In this document: piece after piece, positions 7,879 to 16,618 of the stretch
How the letters are laid out: each line of letters opens with the position of its first letter
How positions within the stretch are numbered: position 1 is the first letter of the stretch
Assembly: GCF_002234595.1 (NCBI RefSeq)
Contig: NZ_NMUL01000033.1
Location: forward strand, 62,001 to 126,000
Direction: 5' to 3'
Length of the DNA stretch: 64,000 bases
Origin: Amycolatopsis vastitatis
GTDB taxonomy: Bacteria > Actinomycetota > Actinomycetes > Mycobacteriales > Pseudonocardiaceae
Program-made: the position numbers and the translations under genes
Notes under the pieces: generated by a model
What the model saw: only the letters and a program-made list of their open reading frames with translations
Database searches by the model: none
Told to the model about the DNA's origin: nothing

Positions 7879-8334
7879 ATGCCCGACAACGACCTCACCG
7901 GGTTCCTGATCATCGGACTGGTCTTCGTGGTGGCCGACGGCCAGGTCCTCTACCGGGGCGGCCGCCGCTACCTGAGCGGGCCCGACGGCGGCGAGGGGTC
8001 CGGGTCGATGGCGTGGATGGTGGTGACCGTCTTCCACCTCGTCTCGTTCGGCGTCCTGGCCCTGCTCTCGGTGGTCGGCCCCGGGTGGTCGGGCTCGACG
8101 GCCGCCCTGGTGGGCAGGCTCGGCGTCTTCCTCCTGCTGATGGCCGTGGCGCACGTGCTCACGCTGGCCGTGCTCGCCCGCCGCCGTCAGGACGAGATCG
8201 TCGAAACGCGCTTCCAGGAGCGCGAAAGCGAGCGGTCCGCCGCCGAGGTCGTCGTCGAGCCGGTGCCGGGACAGCCCGGCCCGCACCCGCAGGTGAGCCC
8301 CGATCTGGGGAACCACGGCCCGTACCGCACCTGA
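7879..8334 (+). CDS. Small membrane protein of unknown function
   Basis: I do not recognise a family. The 151 residues contain three probable membrane helices (about 8-22, 44-64 and 75-98) followed by a charged tail rich in Glu/Arg (RRRQDEIVETRFQERESE) and a Pro/Gly-rich end. A clean AGGAGG ribosome site lies 4-6 nt before the ATG. No neighbour suggests a role. Confidence 0.7.
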   Translation: MPDNDLTGFLIIGLVFVVADGQVLYRGGRRYLSGPDGGEGSGSMAWMVVTVFHLVSFGVLALLSVVGPGWSGSTAALVGRLGVFLLLMAVAHVLTLAVLARRRQDEIVETRFQERESERSAAEVVVEPVPGQPGPHPQVSPDLGNHGPYRT

Positions 8335-8455
8335 GCGGCGCCGACTGATTCACCGGATCGAAGGAACACCCCGGCGAGCCGCGGTTTCGCGCTGCCCCTC
8401 GCCCACCGGCCGTGATTTGATCTTCCCGGCCGGTGCGCGAGGAAGGAAAACTGCG

Positions 8456-10150
8456 GTGCGAACGTCCCGAACTGGGCTGGCGGTGGCCGTGTCGGTCCTG
8501 GTGGCGGCCACGGCGCCCGCCGCCGCGACCACGCCCGATCCGCTCGCGCCGTACCTGGCGCAGAAGGTCTCCTGGGGCGCGTGTCCGTTCAAGCAGCGGG
8601 ACTCCTCGCCGTCCGCGGAGTGCGCGCGGATCACCGTCCCGCGGGACTGGGCGGCCCCGGCCGCCGGCCCCGAGCTGCAGGTGGCGATCAGCCGCGTCGC
8701 GGCCACCGGGGACCGGCGGGGCGCGATCCTGGTCAACCCCGGCGGCCCGGGCGGCCAGGGCACCTCGCTCGCCGGCGCGCTGGCCGGGCTGGAGCCGCCG
8801 GTGCGCGAGCACTACGACTTCGTCGGCATGGACCCCCGTGGCACCGGCCAGGACGGCGGCACGGACGCGGGGTTCGTCTGCCGGGTGCCGGTCGGGCGGC
8901 TGCCCGACGACGACGGCCTCGACGCCCGCGACCGCTCGGCCCGCAGCATCGCGCTGCACCAGCGCACGCCGCAGGTCCTGGCCGAGGCGTGCCAGAGCGA
9001 CGCGCTCGCGCCCTACATCACCACCTGGCAGACCACGCACGACATGGACCTGATCCGCGCGCTGCTGGGTGACGAGAAGCTGAACTACCTCGGGTACTCC
9101 TACGGCACCTGGCTCGGCGCGAAGTACGCGTCGCTGTTCCCCGAGCACGCCGGCAAGATGGTGCTCGACTCCAGCGTCAACTTCGAAGGTCGCCTGCAAG
9201 CCGCGTTCGAAGCGTTCCCGAAGATCGACCAGCGCCAGTTCGACCGCGTCTACGCGCCGTGGCTGGCCCGCCGCTTCCCGGACCAGCTGGGCCGGACCGC
9301 CGCGGAGGTCCGGGTCAAGTGGGAGCGGCTGCGCACCTTCTTCAAGGGCAAGGGCGTGCCGCCCGACGTCTTCGACCACCTCTTCGTCGGCAACGGCAGC
9401 AGCAGGCAGTGGCTGGCCGGCGCGCTGGTCCTCACCAAGGGCGCGGCCGCGCTCGACGGCACCGCCAAGCCGCCACCGGCCGCCCTGAAGGACGACCTCG
9501 ACCGCGTCTCGCGCGCGGTCTTCGGCCGCCCCGCGGAGAAGCTGACCGCCGCCGACGTGGCGGCGGCGGCGGAACTGGAGCCCGACTACGCCGACGTGCC
9601 CGGCACCCGGTTCGCGGTGGCGTGCGGCGACCAGCCTGCCCGGGCGTCGACCTGGTACAAGCTGCTCAGCGACCTGCAGGGACCGGCCTACCCGCTGTTC
9701 GGCTGGGCGTACGGCCTCAGCGAGCCGTGCGGCTTCTGGTCCGACCTCCCCCGCCACGAGCTGCCGGCCCTGCCGCCGCGCGCCGCGAAGAACGTCCTCG
9801 TCGTCCAGGGCGAGTTCGATCCGCAGACCGGCTACGAACAGGCCGAGACGGCGGCGAGGGCGGCCGGGGTCCCGATGATCTCGGTGGCGGATTCGCCGTT
9901 CCACGGCCAGTACGCCGTCAGCGGCAATTCCTGTGTGGACGATCTGGTGAACACGTTCTTCCTCGGGGCCACGCGCCCCGCGGCCACCATCTGCCCCGGC
10001 GTCCCGCTGCCCGGGGAGAACAAGGTCTTCCCGGTGGAGGGCCCGGCCGGCGAACCGGCCGCGCCCTCCGAGCCGGCACCGCGTGACGCGCTTTCGCCCA
10101 CGCGGCAACGGCTTCAGGACACCATCAGCTCGGTCAACCGCGGGAACTGA
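8456..10150 (+). CDS. Secreted alpha/beta hydrolase of the tripeptidyl-aminopeptidase (SlpD/TAP) type
   Basis: A 564-residue exported hydrolase. An Ala-rich signal peptide occupies about residues 1-24; the core has the oxyanion segment VNPGGPGGQGTS, the phrase GMDPRGTGQD, the nucleophile elbow GYSYGTWLG with S215, the acid region VVQGEFDPQTGYE and a late histidine in SPFHGQYAV. This is the layout of Streptomyces tripeptidyl aminopeptidases and related proline-type exopeptidases. I chose the GTG at 8456, which has GAGGAAGGAAA 6 nt upstream and begins the signal peptide; the frame extends 13 codons further upstream from a TTG that would spoil it. A distant paralogue is at 61298. Confidence 0.88.
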   Translation: MRTSRTGLAVAVSVLVAATAPAAATTPDPLAPYLAQKVSWGACPFKQRDSSPSAECARITVPRDWAAPAAGPELQVAISRVAATGDRRGAILVNPGGPGGQGTSLAGALAGLEPPVREHYDFVGMDPRGTGQDGGTDAGFVCRVPVGRLPDDDGLDARDRSARSIALHQRTPQVLAEACQSDALAPYITTWQTTHDMDLIRALLGDEKLNYLGYSYGTWLGAKYASLFPEHAGKMVLDSSVNFEGRLQAAFEAFPKIDQRQFDRVYAPWLARRFPDQLGRTAAEVRVKWERLRTFFKGKGVPPDVFDHLFVGNGSSRQWLAGALVLTKGAAALDGTAKPPPAALKDDLDRVSRAVFGRPAEKLTAADVAAAAELEPDYADVPGTRFAVACGDQPARASTWYKLLSDLQGPAYPLFGWAYGLSEPCGFWSDLPRHELPALPPRAAKNVLVVQGEFDPQTGYEQAETAARAAGVPMISVADSPFHGQYAVSGNSCVDDLVNTFFLGATRPAATICPGVPLPGENKVFPVEGPAGEPAAPSEPAPRDALSPTRQRLQDTISSVNRGN

Positions 10151-10159
10151 GCCGGGCGC

Positions 10160-10651
10160 TCACGCCTGTTCGGCGAAGGCGGCGAACATCCCGGGTTCGT
10201 AGGACCCGCCCTTCTGGTGCATGATCACCGCGAGCCGGTTGGCCGCGTTGATCAGCGCGACCAGCGCCACCAGCGCGGCGACCTGTTCGTCGTCGTAGTG
10301 CTCGCGCACCCGGGCCCAGGTCGCGTCCGAAACGCCCTCGTGGGCGTCCGCGAGGCGCGTGCCCTCCTCGGCCAGCGCGAGCGCGGCCTGCTCGGCGGCG
10401 GTGAACACGGTCGACTCGCGCCACGCGGCGACCAGGGCGAGCCGGACGGCCGTCTCCCCGGCCGCCGCCGCGTCCTTGGTGTGCATGTCGATGCACCAGC
10501 CGCACCCGTTGATCTGGCTGGCCCGCAGGCTGACCAGTTCCTGCGTGGACTTCGGCAGCGGCGACCGCGTGATCACCTGCCCGAGGTTCGCGAACCGCTT
10601 GCCGAGCCGGGCGCCGGTCTCGGTGGTGAACAGGTCCATTCGGGGTTCCAT
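10160..10651 (-). CDS. Carboxymuconolactone decarboxylase / AhpD-fold protein
   Basis: A 163-residue all-helical protein with the AhpD-type redox motif CGWC (C50, C53) and H57 in the segment NGCGWCIDMHTKDA. Proteins of this group act as alkylhydroperoxidases or as peroxide-stress accessory proteins; the resolving CxxC and downstream His are intact, so a thiol peroxidase-type activity is plausible. Monocistronic, convergent with the hydrolase at 8456 (9 nt between stops). Many actinomycetes carry several paralogues, so the specific role is open. Confidence 0.88.
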   Translation of the reverse strand: MEPRMDLFTTETGARLGKRFANLGQVITRSPLPKSTQELVSLRASQINGCGWCIDMHTKDAAAAGETAVRLALVAAWRESTVFTAAEQAALALAEEGTRLADAHEGVSDATWARVREHYDDEQVAALVALVALINAANRLAVIMHQKGGSYEPGMFAAFAEQA

Positions 10652-10785
10652 GGCTTCGTCCTCACTCTGTCATCGGGTTCGACGCCCCCAAGACACCGGC
10701 TCCGCGAACCCTGTGACAGCCCGCGTGTGTGATGGGGACCACGCGACTCGTTGGTGATTGACAACCGCCGCGGCGGGGAGGAATC

Positions 10786-10799
10786 TGGGAGCGCTTCCA
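10786..10799. promoter_or_regulatory. CebR-type operator upstream of the expansin-CBM2 gene
   Basis: TGGGAGCGCTTCCA differs at one base from the CebR palindrome TGGGAGCGCTCCCA known from Streptomyces cellulolytic genes. It lies 49 nt before the ATG of the expansin gene. A perfect copy precedes the GH9 cellulase at 53366. No cebR gene is in the window; control by a CebR homologue elsewhere is inferred. Confidence 0.75.
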
Positions 10800-10848
10800 G
10801 ACGACGGCGTCCGCCGGGGTGCGCCCGTCGAAAGCGGAAGGAGAGTCC

Positions 10849-12198
10849 ATGGGATCCGCCTCCCGCCGGATCGCCGGGCGACCGGCCGTCCTCGCCGCGG
10901 TCGCCGCGCTCGTGCTCGGTGTTTCCCTTTTGTGGCCATGGAGTTCGGGCGCCGCGCCGTCGAGCCCGGTGACCGGCAACGCCACCCACTTCGACGCCCT
11001 CGGTGCCCCCTACGGCGGCTGCGGGCTGCCGCAGGAAGTGCTCGACGCCCCGGATTTCGTGGCCCTCAACGTCTACAACACCCCCGGCGACTACTCCTTC
11101 TACCCGCGGCCCCTGCCGCCGTCCCAGGCCGCCAAGATCGGCCTGTGGGACAACGGCCGCAACTGCGGGCGGTTCGTGCAGGTCACGATCGGCGACTACT
11201 GCACCGGCGTCAACGACGGCGCGCCGGGACAACCGTTCTGCCGCAACGGTTCCTGGGTGTCCGACAGCTACGCCGGCGCCCAGCTGACCATGGTCGTCGC
11301 CGACAGCTGCGGTGACGCGAACGCCTGGTGCCGCGACGATCCCGGCCACCTCGACCTCTCCACGGCGTCGCTCAACCGGTTCGTGAAGAACGGCGTCCCC
11401 GTCGGCGACATGAACCCCGCGCACTGGAACAACCGGCGGATCTCGTGGTCGTACGTGGCGCCCCCGAACTACACCGGCGACCTCAAGCTGGGCTTCCTCC
11501 AGGGCTCGCAGCGGTACTGGACCGCCGTCGCCGTGTCGCACCTGCCCAACGGCGTCCACGGCGTGGAGTACCTCGGCGCGGACGGCACCTGGCAGCAGGC
11601 GCAGCCGGACAGCGACATGGGGCAGGCTTTCCTGATCGGCCCGACCGCCACGGCGGGCACGGCGTACGCGATCCGGGTCCGGGACGCGAGCGATGCGCTC
11701 GTAAACGGCGGCCGCGTCTACCGCTTCTCCCTGCCGGACCAGTGCCTGTCGGGGTGCGCGGCCGCCTACACCGGCACCGCCTACACGACCGAACCCGGCA
11801 CCCCCACGCCGACCTCGACCCCCACCACCACACCGACGACACCCACCACGACCACGTCACCCACCACGCCGACCACCACCACGAGCACGCCGGCCGGCGT
11901 GTCGTGCACGGTGACCGCCGCGGTCACCACCACCTGGAGCGGGGGCCACCAGCTGGAGTTCACCGTGCGGAACACCGGTTCGGCCGCGCTGACCGGCTGG
12001 ACGACCACGTTCACGTTCGCGGGCAGCCAGCAGCTGATCAACACCTGGAACGCGGTGCCGGCCCAGACGGGCCACCAGGTGCGGGCGGCCAACCAGACGT
12101 ACAACGGGACACTGGCCGCCGGCGCGACGACGACCTGGGGTGCCACGGTGAGCGGCGACCCCCATCCGCTGGAAGGGCTGGCCTGCACCGCCCGGTGA
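10849..12198 (+). CDS. Secreted expansin-like protein with C-terminal CBM2
   Basis: A 449-residue exported protein. Signal/transmembrane segment about 11-34; a double-psi beta-barrel resembling expansin domain 1 (about 40-180: NATHFDALGAPYGGCGLP, ALNVYNTPGDYSFYPRP, CGRFVQVTIGDYC, HLDLSTASLNRF); a second beta-sandwich domain (about 190-298); a Thr/Pro linker (315-350); and a cellulose-binding CBM2 (350-449). Bacterial expansins loosen cellulose without hydrolysing it. GGAAGGAG lies just before the ATG at 10849. The CebR-type box and the CBM2 link it to the cellulase at 50455. Catalytic-type Asp in HLDLS (D169) is conserved. Confidence 0.85.
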   Translation: MGSASRRIAGRPAVLAAVAALVLGVSLLWPWSSGAAPSSPVTGNATHFDALGAPYGGCGLPQEVLDAPDFVALNVYNTPGDYSFYPRPLPPSQAAKIGLWDNGRNCGRFVQVTIGDYCTGVNDGAPGQPFCRNGSWVSDSYAGAQLTMVVADSCGDANAWCRDDPGHLDLSTASLNRFVKNGVPVGDMNPAHWNNRRISWSYVAPPNYTGDLKLGFLQGSQRYWTAVAVSHLPNGVHGVEYLGADGTWQQAQPDSDMGQAFLIGPTATAGTAYAIRVRDASDALVNGGRVYRFSLPDQCLSGCAAAYTGTAYTTEPGTPTPTSTPTTTPTTPTTTTSPTTPTTTTSTPAGVSCTVTAAVTTTWSGGHQLEFTVRNTGSAALTGWTTTFTFAGSQQLINTWNAVPAQTGHQVRAANQTYNGTLAAGATTTWGATVSGDPHPLEGLACTAR

Positions 12199-12203
12199 CC
12201 CGC

Positions 12204-12956
12204 TCAGGGCAGCGTCGCCCAGAAGGACGCCAGCGCCGCCGCGCCGCGGGCCGGGTCGTCGGTCATCCACCAGTGACCGAGCCCGTCGAGGACGGCGACC
12301 CGGGCGCCCGCGCGGGCAGCGGCGCGGCGGCGTTGCTCTTCGGTGCCGGTGACGTGGTCCGCCGTGGCGAGGACGGCCAGTCCCGGGCGGGCCGCCGCAC
12401 GCTCCAGTGCGAAGCCCAGGCCGGGGGTGCCCGCTTCGGCCGCCGATCGGTACAGGGCGAGGACCGCCCGGCCCATCGCCTCGTCCTGGCCCGCCGCGAC
12501 GCGCGCCGCGACCTGGCGGCCCATCCCCCGCTCCACGAGGACCGCCGCGCGCTCCTCGGCCGTCCCGCCGAACCGGGCCGCGAGATCGGCTTCGCCGGCG
12601 CCCGGGGTCTGCCAGCGGCGGGCCAGCTCGTGCCACTCGTACTCCGGGTCGTAGATCCCGAGCACGTCGCTGACCCAGCTGCGGACCAGCTCCGGGCGGC
12701 TCAGCACCACGTTCAGCACGTGCCCGCCCCCGACGTCGTGGCCCACCAGGTCCACCGGCTCGCCGAACGCGGTCAGCTCCGCCACGAGCCAGTCCCGGTA
12801 GTCCGCGTGGGTCGCGCCGAACCCGGCGGGCAAGGGCGCGCCGAAACCCGGCGGGGACAGGCAGACCACGTCGGACCGGACGGCGGCCAGCTCGGCTAGC
12901 AGCGGCTCCCAGACCGCCGCCGTCTCGGGGTTGCCGTGGACGAAGACCGCGGGCAT
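12204..12956 (-). CDS. Alpha/beta-fold hydrolase
   Basis: A 250-residue soluble hydrolase. It opens with the oxyanion segment MPAVFVHGNPETAAVW; the position of the nucleophile elbow reads VDLVGHDVGGGHV, so the nucleophile would be Asp (GHDVGG), as in epoxide hydrolases and haloalkane dehalogenases, rather than Ser; the late His is in DGLGHWWMTDDP. Epoxide-hydrolase or dehalogenase-like chemistry is therefore possible, not proven. The ATG at 12956 overlaps the stop of the preceding DUF1330-like gene (TGATG), showing coupling. The frame is open upstream, but those residues have no sense as protein. Confidence 0.82.
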   Translation of the reverse strand: MPAVFVHGNPETAAVWEPLLAELAAVRSDVVCLSPPGFGAPLPAGFGATHADYRDWLVAELTAFGEPVDLVGHDVGGGHVLNVVLSRPELVRSWVSDVLGIYDPEYEWHELARRWQTPGAGEADLAARFGGTAEERAAVLVERGMGRQVAARVAAGQDEAMGRAVLALYRSAAEAGTPGLGFALERAAARPGLAVLATADHVTGTEEQRRRAAARAGARVAVLDGLGHWWMTDDPARGAAALASFWATLP

Positions 12957-13318
12957 CAGAGCCCGCCGGGTGTGGTCGGCTGCAGGACCGACTCCACCAG
13001 CGCTTCGGTGCGCAGGTGCGTGACGGCCTGGTAGTCCGGGTCGCGGATCATGTCCGCGAACGCCCGCCGGTCCGGATAGCGGACCAGCACCACCATGTCC
13101 CAGGCCTGGCCCTCCTCGGCGACCAGCGCCGCACCGCCCTCGCCCAGGTACTCCACCTGCAGGCCGTACCGGGCGTTGAGCGGCGCGAGGGCTTCGGCGT
13201 ACCGCCGGTAGCTCTCGCGGCCGTCGGGCCGGAACCGCAGCAGGTTGAGCATCACCACCGGGCCACCCGGGTCGCCGTCGAGCAGGGTGTCGAGGGCGCG
13301 GTCGTCGATTTCGATCAT
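12956..13318 (-). CDS. DUF1330-type small protein
   Basis: A 120-residue protein resembling the DUF1330 dimeric alpha-beta barrel group: VVMLNLLRFRPDGRESYRRY near the N terminus, then VEYLGEGGAALV, WDMVVLVRYPDRRAFADMI and DYQAVTHLR. Function in the family is unknown. I start it at the ATG at 13318 because GGAGG sits 7 nt upstream; an ATG four codons earlier includes that ribosome site in its coding sequence. First gene of a two-gene unit with the hydrolase at 12204 and divergent from the tetR gene at 13405, its likely regulator. Confidence 0.8.
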   Translation of the reverse strand: MIEIDDRALDTLLDGDPGGPVVMLNLLRFRPDGRESYRRYAEALAPLNARYGLQVEYLGEGGAALVAEEGQAWDMVVLVRYPDRRAFADMIRDPDYQAVTHLRTEALVESVLQPTTPGGL

Positions 13319-13361
13319 CGGTACCTCCATGGATCGTCGCTGTCTTCACCACCTTACACAT

Positions 13362-13383
13362 ACTTGTTGGACGACACGCAAGT
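13362..13383. promoter_or_regulatory. Inverted repeat in the divergent DUF1330 / tetR promoter
   Basis: ACTTG and CAAGT are exact inverses with a 12-nt spacer in the 86-nt gap between divergent genes. A TAGGCT -10-like element at 13393 would start the tetR transcript about at its ATG. Fits a TetR autoregulatory operator; arms are short. Confidence 0.45.
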
Positions 13384-13404
13384 TACTTTTGCTAGGCTCG
13401 GCTC

Positions 13405-14004
13405 ATGACCACCGCACGACGCACCCAGCAGGAACGCCGTGACCAGGCCGAGTCCGCGTTGCTGACCGCCGCCGCCGAACTGGTCGTCGAACAGGGCGTG
13501 CGCGCGCTGACGCTCGCCAACGTCGGGGAACGCGCCGGCTACAGCCGGGGCATCGTCACCCACCACTTCGGCGCCAAGCAGGCGCTGGTCGAACGGCTCG
13601 CCCGCGCCACGCAGGCGGGGTTCGTCCCCGGCCTCGAAGATCTGCCACCCGGCCTCGACCGCCTGCTGCGGCTGATCGACGGCTACCTCGGCGAACTCGC
13701 CCGGATCGGCGTGTTCAACCAGGCTTTCCTGCTGCTGTGGGCGGAGGCCGCCACCCAGCCGGAGCTGGCCGCGATCTTCCGCGAGCGGGACGCCGCCTTC
13801 CGCGCCGACCTCAGTGACGACGTCGAAGCCGGGATCGCGGACGGTATCGTCGACCCCGCCGTCAGCCCCGCCCAGACGGCAGTCGCCGTTGTCGGGCAGC
13901 TCCGCGGCATCGCCCTGCAGCGGCTGCTCGACCCGCAGAGCGTCGACACCGGGCAGCTGCGCCACACCGTGACCGGCTACTGGGACCGGGCCCTGCGCCG
14001 ATGA
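13405..14004 (+). CDS. TetR-family transcriptional regulator
   Basis: A 199-residue repressor with the N-terminal helix-turn-helix at about 30-60 (ALTLANVGERAGYSRGIVTH followed by HFGAKQALVERL). The rest is a helical ligand domain with no recognisable specificity. It is divergent from the DUF1330-hydrolase pair, and the amidase gene overlaps its stop by 4 nt (ATGA), so it is probably autoregulated and controls both directions. Confidence 0.9.
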   Translation: MTTARRTQQERRDQAESALLTAAAELVVEQGVRALTLANVGERAGYSRGIVTHHFGAKQALVERLARATQAGFVPGLEDLPPGLDRLLRLIDGYLGELARIGVFNQAFLLLWAEAATQPELAAIFRERDAAFRADLSDDVEAGIADGIVDPAVSPAQTAVAVVGQLRGIALQRLLDPQSVDTGQLRHTVTGYWDRALRR

Positions 14005-15452
14005 CGGACGGAGAACACGTGCTGGACCAGGATATCGCCGACTCGGACGCGACCGGGCTGGCGGAGCTGATCCGCGGCCGTCACGTGTCCGCGGCCGAGG
14101 TGGTGCAAGCGCACCTGAAGCGCATCGAGGCGGTGAACCCGGACGTCAACGCCATGGTGACGGTGGCGGCCGAGCAGTCGCTGGAAGCCGCGCGCGCCGC
14201 CGACGAAGCGGTCGCGGACGGCCGGGCGGCGGGCGCGTTCCACGGGGTTCCGTTCACCGTCAAGGATTCCCTCGACGTGGCCGGGGTGGTGACCACCCGC
14301 GGCTCGGCGCTGTTCCGGGACCGCGTCGCCACGGCCGACGCGACCGCGGTGGCCCGGTTGCGGGCGGCCGGCGCGATCCCGCTGGCCAAGACGAACCTGC
14401 CGGAGTTCTCCTACTGGACCGAGACGGCCAACCTGCTCGTGGGCACGACCCGCAACCCCTGGGACGCCGAGCGGACGCCCGGCGGCTCCAGCGGCGGCGA
14501 GTCGGCCGCGATCGCCACCGGGATGTCCCCGCTCGGGCTGGGCAGTGACGTGGCCATCTCCGTGCGCGGACCGGCTCACGACACCGGCATCGTCGCGTTG
14601 AAGGCGACCCGCGGCCGGATCCCGGTCACCGGCCACTGGCCCGAGGTCCCGCGTCGCTACTGGCACGTCGGGCCGATGGCCCGCAGTGTCCGGGACATCG
14701 CGACGGCGTTCCGGATCCTCGCCGGCCCCGACGGCGCCGACGGGTACGTCCGGCACTCGCCACCGCACGATGTCCCGCGGGGCGGGCCGGGCGGGCTGCG
14801 GATCGGCTGGGCGGCCGAGCCCGCGTTCGGCCCGGTCGACCCCGAGGTGACGGCCACCGTGGCCGCGGCCGCCGAGGCGTTGCGCGAGCTGGGCTGCGTG
14901 GTCGAGCCCGCGCCGCTGGACGAACTGGCCGCGGTCGACGCGACCCTGCTGAGCGCGGTGCTGTTCACCGCCGAGGTCGTCCCGTTCTTCCGCGAGGTCG
15001 CCGACGGCCGCGAAGCGGAGCTGCACCCGGTCATCCAGCGGACGCTGGCCGCCGCGGACGTCACCCTGGCCGACTACCTCGCCGCGCAGCGGCAGGTCGA
15101 GGCCCTGAGTTCGCTCTTCGCCGGGTACTTCGAGCGTTTCGACGCCCTGCTGTGCCCGGTCTGCCCGATCCCCGCACCGCCGCACGCCCGCTCGAAGTTC
15201 CCGGTCGACGGCGTGACCGTGCCGGCGCGCGGGATCATGCGCGCCACCGTCCCGTTCAACCTGACCGGGCTGCCGGCCCTGTCGTTGCCGTTCGGTGCCG
15301 ACGGCGGCGGCCTGCCGATCGGTGTCCAGCTCGTTTCCCGCTGGTACGACGAGGCGACCGTGCTGCGGCTGGGTGCCGCGCTGGAATCGGTGAGCCCGGT
15401 GCGCGGCCGCCGTCCCGGGCCACCTGAGCCGGCTCGCCGGGCGCGGGCGTAA
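14001..15452 (+). CDS. Amidase-signature family hydrolase
   Basis: Hydrolyses amide bonds through a Ser-cisSer-Lys triad. By spacing to fatty-acid amide hydrolase the triad is K88 (PFTVKDSLD), S163 (PGGSSGGES) and S187 in GSDVAISVRGPA. The last motif normally reads GSDxGGSxRxPA; here the two glycines before the nucleophile are Ala-Ile, an unusual oxyanion-loop substitution. Length 483 is typical. The substrate is not predictable. Translationally coupled to the tetR gene upstream through ATGA. Confidence 0.9.
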   Translation: MTDGEHVLDQDIADSDATGLAELIRGRHVSAAEVVQAHLKRIEAVNPDVNAMVTVAAEQSLEAARAADEAVADGRAAGAFHGVPFTVKDSLDVAGVVTTRGSALFRDRVATADATAVARLRAAGAIPLAKTNLPEFSYWTETANLLVGTTRNPWDAERTPGGSSGGESAAIATGMSPLGLGSDVAISVRGPAHDTGIVALKATRGRIPVTGHWPEVPRRYWHVGPMARSVRDIATAFRILAGPDGADGYVRHSPPHDVPRGGPGGLRIGWAAEPAFGPVDPEVTATVAAAAEALRELGCVVEPAPLDELAAVDATLLSAVLFTAEVVPFFREVADGREAELHPVIQRTLAAADVTLADYLAAQRQVEALSSLFAGYFERFDALLCPVCPIPAPPHARSKFPVDGVTVPARGIMRATVPFNLTGLPALSLPFGADGGGLPIGVQLVSRWYDEATVLRLGAALESVSPVRGRRPGPPEPARRARA

Positions 15453-15496
15453 TAAACCTGTTGGCCCGCGCGGGGAATTCCGGTTAGGTACCGCCC

Positions 15497-16591
15497 ATGG
15501 CCCAGACCCGGGGTACCTGTGACGAACGGTTCGAAGCGGTGCGCACGGCACTGGAGGCGTCCCTGGACGGCCAGGACGTCGGAGCGTCGGTCGCCGTCCA
15601 CCTCGACGGCGAGCCGGTGGTCGACCTCTGGGGCGGGTACGCCGACACCGACCGCACCCGGCCGTGGGAGCGGGACACGATCACCTGTGTCTTCTCGACC
15701 ACGAAGACGATGACCGCGCTGTGCGCGCTGATCCTCGCCGACCGCGGCGAGCTCGACCTGGACGCGCCGGTGGCGCGGTACTGGCCGGAGTTCGCGGCCG
15801 CGGGCAAGGAAAAGGTGCTGGTGAGGCACGTGCTCGGCCATACGTCGGGTCTGGCGACGTGGCAGGAGCCGCTGCGGCCGGAGCAGCTTTACGACTGGCC
15901 GGCCGTGACGAGGCTGCTGGCCGAACAGGCGCCGAGCTCGGAGCCGGGCGTGGTGGGCGGCTACCACGCGGTCACCCAGGGGTACCTGATCGGCGAGGTC
16001 GTCCACCGGATCACCGGCCGCGGTCTGGCCGCCTTCTTCGCCGAAGAAGTCGCCGGGCCGCTGGGCGCGGACTTCCACATCGGGCTGCCCGCCGAGCACG
16101 ACCACCGGGTCGCCCCGGTCGTCCCGTCCGCGACCCGCGCGCCGGAGATCGTGGCGCGGGGCCCGGGAAACCCGCCGCTCTCCCCCGAAATCGCGAACAC
16201 CGAGGGCTGGCGGCGGGCGGAAGTCCCGTCGGCGAACGGATTCGGCAACGCGCGGTCGGTCGCGGCGGTGCAGTCGGTCCTCGCCGGTAGCGGGCAGGCG
16301 GGAGGAGTGCGGCTGCTCTCCCAGGCCGGCTGCGAGCGGGCGCTGGAAGAGCAGTTCCGCGGCGAGGACGAGGTCCTGGGCGCGCGGATCCGGTACGGCA
16401 TGGGCTACGCCGTGCAGGGCCGGACCTGTTCGTGGGGTGGCTGGGGCGGTTCGATCGTCACGGCCGACCTCGACGAGCGCCTGACGGTGGCCTACGTGAT
16501 GAACCAGATGGTCGAGCAAGGGCCGCTGGGCGACGACCGTGGCCTCGGCATCGTGATGGCCGCCTACGAAGGGCTGGAAGCCACGCGCTGA
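15497..16591 (+). CDS. Beta-lactamase-fold serine hydrolase (EstB/class C-like esterase)
   Basis: A 364-residue protein of the penicillin-binding-protein/beta-lactamase superfamily. The SxxK motif is S67-T-T-K70 in CVFSTTKTMTA and the tyrosine motif is Y156 in GGYHAVTQG. WGGWGGS near residue 316 occupies the position of the KTG box. No signal peptide is evident, so a cytoplasmic esterase or peptidase role is more likely than antibiotic resistance. Monocistronic; only a weak ribosome site precedes the ATG. Confidence 0.87.
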   Translation: MAQTRGTCDERFEAVRTALEASLDGQDVGASVAVHLDGEPVVDLWGGYADTDRTRPWERDTITCVFSTTKTMTALCALILADRGELDLDAPVARYWPEFAAAGKEKVLVRHVLGHTSGLATWQEPLRPEQLYDWPAVTRLLAEQAPSSEPGVVGGYHAVTQGYLIGEVVHRITGRGLAAFFAEEVAGPLGADFHIGLPAEHDHRVAPVVPSATRAPEIVARGPGNPPLSPEIANTEGWRRAEVPSANGFGNARSVAAVQSVLAGSGQAGGVRLLSQAGCERALEEQFRGEDEVLGARIRYGMGYAVQGRTCSWGGWGGSIVTADLDERLTVAYVMNQMVEQGPLGDDRGLGIVMAAYEGLEATR

Positions 16592-16618
16592 GCGGATCGC
16601 ACCCGCGGGGCCGAGCTG

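Noticed and set aside
11780..11890. Repeat array of ACC-rich units, first suspected to be a tandem repeat element
   Set aside because: It encodes the Thr/Pro linker between the expansin-like domains and CBM2, and has no function as a separate DNA element.
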